From a bacterium (lineage in GTDB: Bacteria; Blakebacterota; Blakebacteria; Blakebacterales; Blakebacteraceae): a DNA stretch of 12,964 nucleotides. Under the pieces are notes generated by a model that did no database searches, was not told the DNA's origin, and saw only the letters and a program-made list of their open reading frames with translations. The DNA is taken from assembly GCA_025774205.1 (NCBI GenBank), contig JALGWK010000139.1:1-12964 (forward strand). The letters run 5' to 3'. Below are positions 9,021-12,964 of this stretch, piece by piece; position 1 is the first letter of the stretch, and each line of letters opens with the position of its first letter. The position numbers were made by a program, and so were the translations under genes.

Positions 9021-10247
9021 CTATCTTTCGACCGACCAGACTCCGGCGCCTCCGGCGGAACGGAGATGATGGATCGGCGGCCGGCGGCCGAAGTTTTTCT
9101 CGAATCCGTCTGTGACCGTCTGCCGGAGCGCTTCAGCGCACTCATTATCATGGAAGACGACCGAGCAGCCTCCGAAGCCGGCGCCGGTGAGCCTGGCGCC
9201 GAAAACCCCTTCCACGGTAAGCGCCAGCTCAACGATGCGGTCGAGTTCCGGTATGCTGACCTCGTAGAGGCACGCGAGCGATTGGTGGCATTCGACCATC
9301 AACTCTCCGAACCTGACCGTGTCGCCCAGGGCGAGGCTCGTAACCCCTTCCTTCACCCGGGCAATGGCGCCGACTACGTGATCGACCCGCGAGCGGAGCG
9401 GTTCGGGGAGGAGGTCATCCACCTCCGCGAACACTTCCGGAGTCAGATCACGCAACGCCGGAAGCGGTCCGGCGACCTTCCGCAAGATAGTCAGGGCGGT
9501 CTCGATTTCCTGCCGTCGTTTCACGTATTCGCTCGCGGCAAGCTCCCTGCGTACACCCGAATCGACCACCGTCACGGCCGTCCCGGCCGGTAGATCGATA
9601 TTGTGCCAGGAGAGGTCGCGGCAATCGAGGAAGAGTGCCCGGCCTTCCTCGGCCATGAAACTCGCGAACTGGTCCATGATACCGCAGGGGACGCCGGCCC
9701 AGCGGTTCTCGGCGCGCTGACAGAGCAGGGCCGCCTCCGGTGTGGCCCGGTCATTGCTGAGGGCCAGGTAGACCGCCGCCTCGAGGGCCGCCGAGGAAGA
9801 GAGCCCCGAACCGAGCGGCACGTCACCAGCTATCACTCCGAGGCCTGCCGGGACCGGCAGGCCGGCGGCTGACATCTCGAGCGCGACGCCGGCCGCATAT
9901 CGCCGCCAGCGGTTTTCCCTGCCCCCGGCGAGTCTCTCGAAGGCTCCGTCGTCTTCCCGGTACCGGGGGAGATCACGGGGATCGATGATGAATCGGTCGT
10001 CGAAATCGAGGCTGACGAACTCGAGCATCCCCTCTGCCCGTTCGGCGAAGGCGCACGTCACCCGGCGATCCACCGCGACCGGCAGGACGTAACCATCGTT
10101 GTAGTCGGTGTGACCGCCGAGCAGATTCACCCGGCCGGGGGCAAGAGCGATCCGCGCCCGACCGCCCTCATCGGCGCCGACCAGTTCCTGCAATCCCGTG
10201 ATCGCCCGGCGGGCGGGCTCCGGCCACTCCTGCCCGAACGCGGTCAT
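9021..10247 (-). CDS. galK: Galactokinase-family GHMP sugar kinase
   Basis: The 408-residue protein has all three GHMP motifs: the galactokinase signature APGRVNLLGGHTDYNDGYVL (36-55), the ATP-binding GDVPLGSGLSSSAALEAA (141-158), and LTGAGFGGCSVVF (353-365). The catalytic Asp192 lies in CGIMDQFASF, and the pocket Tyr241 in SEYVKRR. Galactokinases phosphorylate the C1 hydroxyl of galactose in the Leloir pathway. One pocket residue is unusual: the normal GEHTDY reads GGHTDY, so the Glu that contacts the galactose C6 hydroxyl is Gly45, as in plant arabinokinases (MGGIADY). Loop 319-330 also reads ECHQSLACLYEV where galactokinases usually have SHASLRDDYEV. The substrate may therefore not be galactose. 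ATG 10247 is chosen over the in-frame codon at 10274 because it forms an ATGA overlap with the helicase stop and has GGGAG eight bases upstream. No galT or galE is in view. Confidence 0.88.
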   Translation of the reverse strand: MTAFGQEWPEPARRAITGLQELVGADEGGRARIALAPGRVNLLGGHTDYNDGYVLPVAVDRRVTCAFAERAEGMLEFVSLDFDDRFIIDPRDLPRYREDDGAFERLAGGRENRWRRYAAGVALEMSAAGLPVPAGLGVIAGDVPLGSGLSSSAALEAAVYLALSNDRATPEAALLCQRAENRWAGVPCGIMDQFASFMAEEGRALFLDCRDLSWHNIDLPAGTAVTVVDSGVRRELAASEYVKRRQEIETALTILRKVAGPLPALRDLTPEVFAEVDDLLPEPLRSRVDHVVGAIARVKEGVTSLALGDTVRFGELMVECHQSLACLYEVSIPELDRIVELALTVEGVFGARLTGAGFGGCSVVFHDNECAEALRQTVTDGFEKNFGRRPPIHHLRSAGGAGVWSVER

Positions 10248-12717
10248 GAATCCATCTCCCGTTCCCTGAACCATGCCTCCACGATCGCGGGCACCTCGCT
10301 GGCAGGTACGATCACCGGTTCGCCCCAGCCGAGGGAGTCGAGAAAGAGACGCCCGTACCGGCGGGTGAGGATCCGTGGGTCGAGTACGATCGCGATCCCC
10401 CGATCCTCACGATGCCGGATGAGCCGCCCCATCCCCTGCTTGAATTTCAATATGGCCATCGGCAGCAGCAGCCCGGTGAAGGCGTTCCCTCCCTCCCGCT
10501 CCAGTTTCTCGGCGCGGGCCTGGAGGACCGGTTCGGAGGGTACCCGGAAGGGGAGCCTGGTGAGCGCCAGCAGGCTCAGGGCTTCACCCCGGACGTCGAT
10601 TCCCTCCCAGAAGGAATCGGTCGCCAGGAGCGCTTCCCCGGCTCCGGCGCGCAGCCCCTCGAGTTCACCGTGCACTGCCTGCAGCATACCGTAGGAGGTC
10701 ATCAGGACGAGGGATCGTCCGCCGGCGGCGGTGATCACCGGCCCGAGCAGATCGACCACCGCCGACCGGTGCGCTGCCTCGGTCGGATCGGGCATGTCAT
10801 CCGGAATGAGGAAGGTCACCTGCCCGGCATGGTCGAACGGGCTCGGCAGCGAATCGGCTACCAGCCGCCCTCCCTCCAGCAGTTCGAGTCCGAGACGGGA
10901 CGAGATGTAGTCGAAGGTCCCTCCTGCCGAGAGGGTGGCGGAGGTGAGGAGGACTCCCTCCACCGCTTCGAAAGCCGACCGCGCCAGCCGCGGGCCGACC
11001 TCGATCGGCGCGGTGGACAGCGTGAGCCTCGAGCCGCCCTTCCGCGTGGTTCGGCTCTCGAGCCAGCGCACCGTCTCCCGGGATCGATGAAACGCGCCAG
11101 GGCAGCGGCGGCCGCGTTCAGCCGGTTGGTGATCGCCGAGATGTCGATGACGGGGGACTCGACCTCCTTTACGTACTCGTCACGGATCGTGCCCAGGTCA
11201 CGGAGGAGCCGTCCCAGCGAGGTCGTGAAGCGGGTGAGTTCGGTCCTGAGAGCGGCGCAGGAAACGCTGGCGTCATCACGCCAGGCCGGGCTCTCCTCTA
11301 CCTCCTCGGTCACCCGGAGCCGGTTCTCCTCCCCGCTCCCGGCCATCAGTGTCCGGGCCGCCCGGGAGAGCGATTCGAAGTGCGCCGGGATCGCCTCGGC
11401 CGCGGTTACGAGCGCCGGTCGGACTTCTGTCTCCAGCCGTTCGAGGACCCGATCGACCCGGGGATCACCTTCGGCCAGCGGCAGCAGGTTCCTCAGCAGC
11501 AGCGGCAGGAGCCCCTTCGTTGACCGGCGCCGATGCTGCAGGCGCCCCAGTTGCCGCTGCAGACCCACACTGTTGATCACGGTTCCGAAGTGGCTGGTGG
11601 CGACCTCCTCCACGTGCTGGGCCTCGTCGATGACCAGATGCGAATAGGCCGGCAGAACCGCCGTTGAAGCCGTCCCTCCCATCGCCTCCCGCAGGGCGAG
11701 ATCGGTGAAGAGGAGATGGTGGTTCACGACCAGGATGTCCGCCCCGGCGGCCCGCTTCCTGGCCCGGTAGAAATGACAGTCATTGAAGAAGGGGCAGCGG
11801 GCGCGGGTGCAGTCATCGGCCTCGGTCGCGAGCTGTTCCCACAAGCCGGGGGCGGGCGGCGGGCGCAGATCGGCGAGGCTGCCGTCACCGCTCGAGAACG
11901 CCCAGGCGGCCAGTCGGCGCAGTTCCGGCACCTCCTCATCCAGGTCGGCGAAGAGATCGGGATCTCCCCGCACTTCATCGGCTTTCCTGAGACAGGCGTA
12001 GTTCCGCCGCCCTTTGACGAGGACCGCGGTGAACTCGAGTCCCGCGCGCTCAAGCACGGGAAGGTCCGATCCGATCAGCTGTTCCTGGAGATTGATCGTG
12101 TTCGTGGAGACAACCACCCGCCGGTGGTTCCTGGTGGCCCAGAGGATCGCCGGAACCAGGTAGGCGAGGCTCTTGCCGACCCCCGTGCCCGCCTCCACGA
12201 CCACCACCCGGCCATCGTTGAAGGTGCCCGCCGCGGCCAGCGCCATCTCGACCTGGGAGGCGCGGGGCTCGTACCCCTCCAGGGCAGCGGAGAGCGGCCC
12301 ATCCGGAGCGAAGAAATCTGCCACCTCGTCCAGATCGAGTGGTTCGGTCTCCCGGGCCGGTTGCGGCTCGACCACCACGTAGATATCCCGGCAGGCGTTG
12401 TCGATGATGGCGAATCCGATCCCGTCCCGACCGAGGATGGAAGCGACCTCCAGATCGGGGCCGGAGGCCTTCACGATCCCCGAGGGATGATTATGGATCA
12501 CCAGATCACCGGGCCGGGCCGCCTGGGCCACCACCGGCACCGCTCCATCATCACCCCGGGCCGCCACCTCCGCCTCTGCCACCATCCCGTCGGGCGAGAG
12601 GCGGCCGATGAAGAAGACCTCACTCCCTCCGGCGGCAACGATCTCGCTGACGAGGGCTTCCCGTACGGCGGGAATGATCCATTCTTCGACCGGTCTGGAG
12701 GGATTATCGAGTGTCAT
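10244..12717 (-). CDS. dinG: DinG/XPD-type ATP-dependent helicase with N-terminal JAB/JAMM domain, frame broken at 11077-11079
   Basis: This is a superfamily 2 iron-sulfur DNA helicase of the DinG type, expected to unwind DNA 5' to 3' in repair. Numbered from ATG 12717, residues about 15-118 form a JAB/JAMM-like domain: Glu33 in GGSEVFFIGRL and IHNHPSGIVKASGPD, giving His75, His77, Ser85 and Asp88 in exact HxH-x7-S-x2-D spacing. The helicase follows: Walker A EAGTGVGKS (Lys182), Fe-S cysteines 242, 303, 308 and 314, Walker B VIDEAQH (364-367 is DEAQ where DEAH is usual), then, after the break, LLTSATLS (about 591-598), FWEGID (703-708) and QGMGRLIR (761-768). One G is missing in the CCCGGG at 11077-11082: the first frame ends as an unrelated tail at 10858 and the second carries the rest to TGA 10244. 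Restored, the protein is about 824 residues. The in-frame GTG at 12759 lies inside a palindromic element, so ATG 12717 is preferred, though its ribosome site is poor. It overlaps galK by 4 bp. Confidence 0.9.
10256..10260 (-). promoter_or_regulatory. Ribosome binding site of galK
   Basis: GGGAG on the minus strand lies inside the helicase 3' end, 8 bases before ATG 10247. Together with the ATGA overlap it favours this start over the longer frame from 10274. Confidence 0.6.
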
Positions 12718-12730
12718 GTTGTCGGCCGTA

Positions 12731-12890
12731 GTGTCCTGTCGCGTGACGAACGTCCGCACCGAGAGTGACGCCGGAACTGGCCGGCAAGGCGCGGCGACGA
12801 GGCATAGCGGTGGCTATGGTGAGAAGGCGCAACGCAGCCGGTCGGGATACGGCGCCACTCGAATGCGACGGTTGTTGCGTGATAGGGCAT
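12731..12890. mobile_element. MITE-like imperfect palindromic element flanked by TA
   Basis: The ends are imperfect inverted repeats of about 40 bases: the left end starts GTGTCCTGTCGCGTGACGAA on the plus strand and the right end starts ATGCCCTATCACGCAACAAC on the minus strand. They keep matching inward through TGACGCCGG (about 12765-12773) and its partner TGGCGCCG (minus strand, about 12851-12858). The centre holds a perfect 6-bp stem, CATAGC 12803-12808 and GCTATG 12813-12818, with loop GGTG. Both ends abut a TA dinucleotide (12729-12730 and 12891-12892), as expected for TA target-site duplication in IS630/Tc1/mariner-type elements. It encodes no credible protein. It fills almost the whole gap between the upstream gene and the helicase start. 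It could instead be a REP-like or regulatory palindrome. Confidence 0.5.
12803..12818. repeat. Central hairpin of the palindromic element
   Basis: CATAGC-GGTG-GCTATG is a perfect 6-bp stem with a 4-base loop. No U-run follows on either strand, so it does not look like an intrinsic terminator. Confidence 0.6.
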
Positions 12891-12892
12891 TA

Positions 12893-12964
12893 TCAATCCA
12901 GATGAAGGGTCAGCGGTTCACCGATCGGGCCCTCGGCGAACGTCAGGCCATCGATGTTCACCGC
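12893..12964 (-). CDS. 3' end of an unidentified upstream gene
   Basis: The minus strand is open from the window edge to TGA at 12895-12893 and encodes 23 residues, AVNIDGLTFAEGPIGEPLTL then HLD. The frame and codon use look coding, and the palindromic element begins 2 bp after the stop. Too little is visible to name a family. It runs in the same direction as the helicase. Confidence 0.45.
   Translation of the reverse strand, partial: AVNIDGLTFAEGPIGEPLTLHLD

Noticed and set aside
10244-11071. A separate gene for the C-terminal helicase half
   Set aside because: The frame begins in the middle of a conserved domain and joins smoothly to the upstream frame if one G is restored; no independent start or ribosome site is evident.
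11074-11084. Programmed ribosomal frameshift in the helicase gene
   Set aside because: The CCCGGGAG site is not a slippery heptamer of the known type, and no Shine-Dalgarno stimulator or clear downstream structure is apparent.
12717-12759. Helicase start at GTG 12759
   Set aside because: The extra 14 codons lie within the terminal repeat of the palindromic element and have no family similarity; the ATG at 12717 is more likely.
10412-12768. Plus-strand frames of about 350-410 codons opposite the helicase gene
   Set aside because: Antisense of a clear DinG-like gene, no domain or ribosome site supports them.
12765-12860. Intrinsic terminator after the upstream gene
   Set aside because: There are stems but no U-run on either strand.

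Overview
The window is GC-rich bacterial chromosomal DNA with every recognisable gene on the minus strand. From right (upstream) to left (downstream) the order is: the last 23 codons of an unidentified gene; a 158-bp imperfect palindromic element; a DinG/XPD-type helicase with an N-terminal JAB/JAMM domain; a galactokinase-family GHMP kinase; hyuA; a PLP-dependent trans-sulfuration enzyme; a degenerate PfkB-fold protein; hyuB; carA; and the first half of carB, which runs off the left edge. Nothing in the sequence fixes the phylum. The JAB-helicase architecture, the dense housekeeping content and two frame breaks would fit an uncultured high-GC lineage known from a metagenome assembly, but that is inference.

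Spacing suggests one long transcription unit. Gene junctions in transcription order are: helicase/galK 4-bp ATGA overlap, galK/hyuA 11 bp, hyuA/trans-sulfuration 62 bp, trans-sulfuration/PfkB-like 50 bp, PfkB-like/hyuB 15 bp, hyuB/carA 44 bp, carA/carB 14-bp overlap. There is no gene-free stretch longer than about 175 bp. The only real intergenic space, upstream of the helicase, is filled by the palindromic element.

Functionally the cluster mixes carbamoyl-phosphate synthesis (carAB), an ATP-dependent hydantoinase/5-oxoprolinase pair split by two genes (hyuA...hyuB), sulfur amino-acid metabolism, a sugar kinase and a DNA-repair helicase. A plausible sub-theme, not proven, is turnover of cyclised amino acids and sulfur amino acids by hyuA, the PLP enzyme and hyuB, with the PfkB-like protein as a non-catalytic partner.

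The points most worth a second look are: the complete JAMM motif fused to a DinG-like helicase; the PfkB-like protein that lacks three active-site hallmarks; the Glu-to-Gly change in the sugar pocket of the galactokinase; the TA-flanked palindrome and related repeats in two intergenic regions; and two frame disruptions, a 10-nt gap in carB and a 1-nt gap in the helicase gene, which are either assembly errors or genuine lesions.
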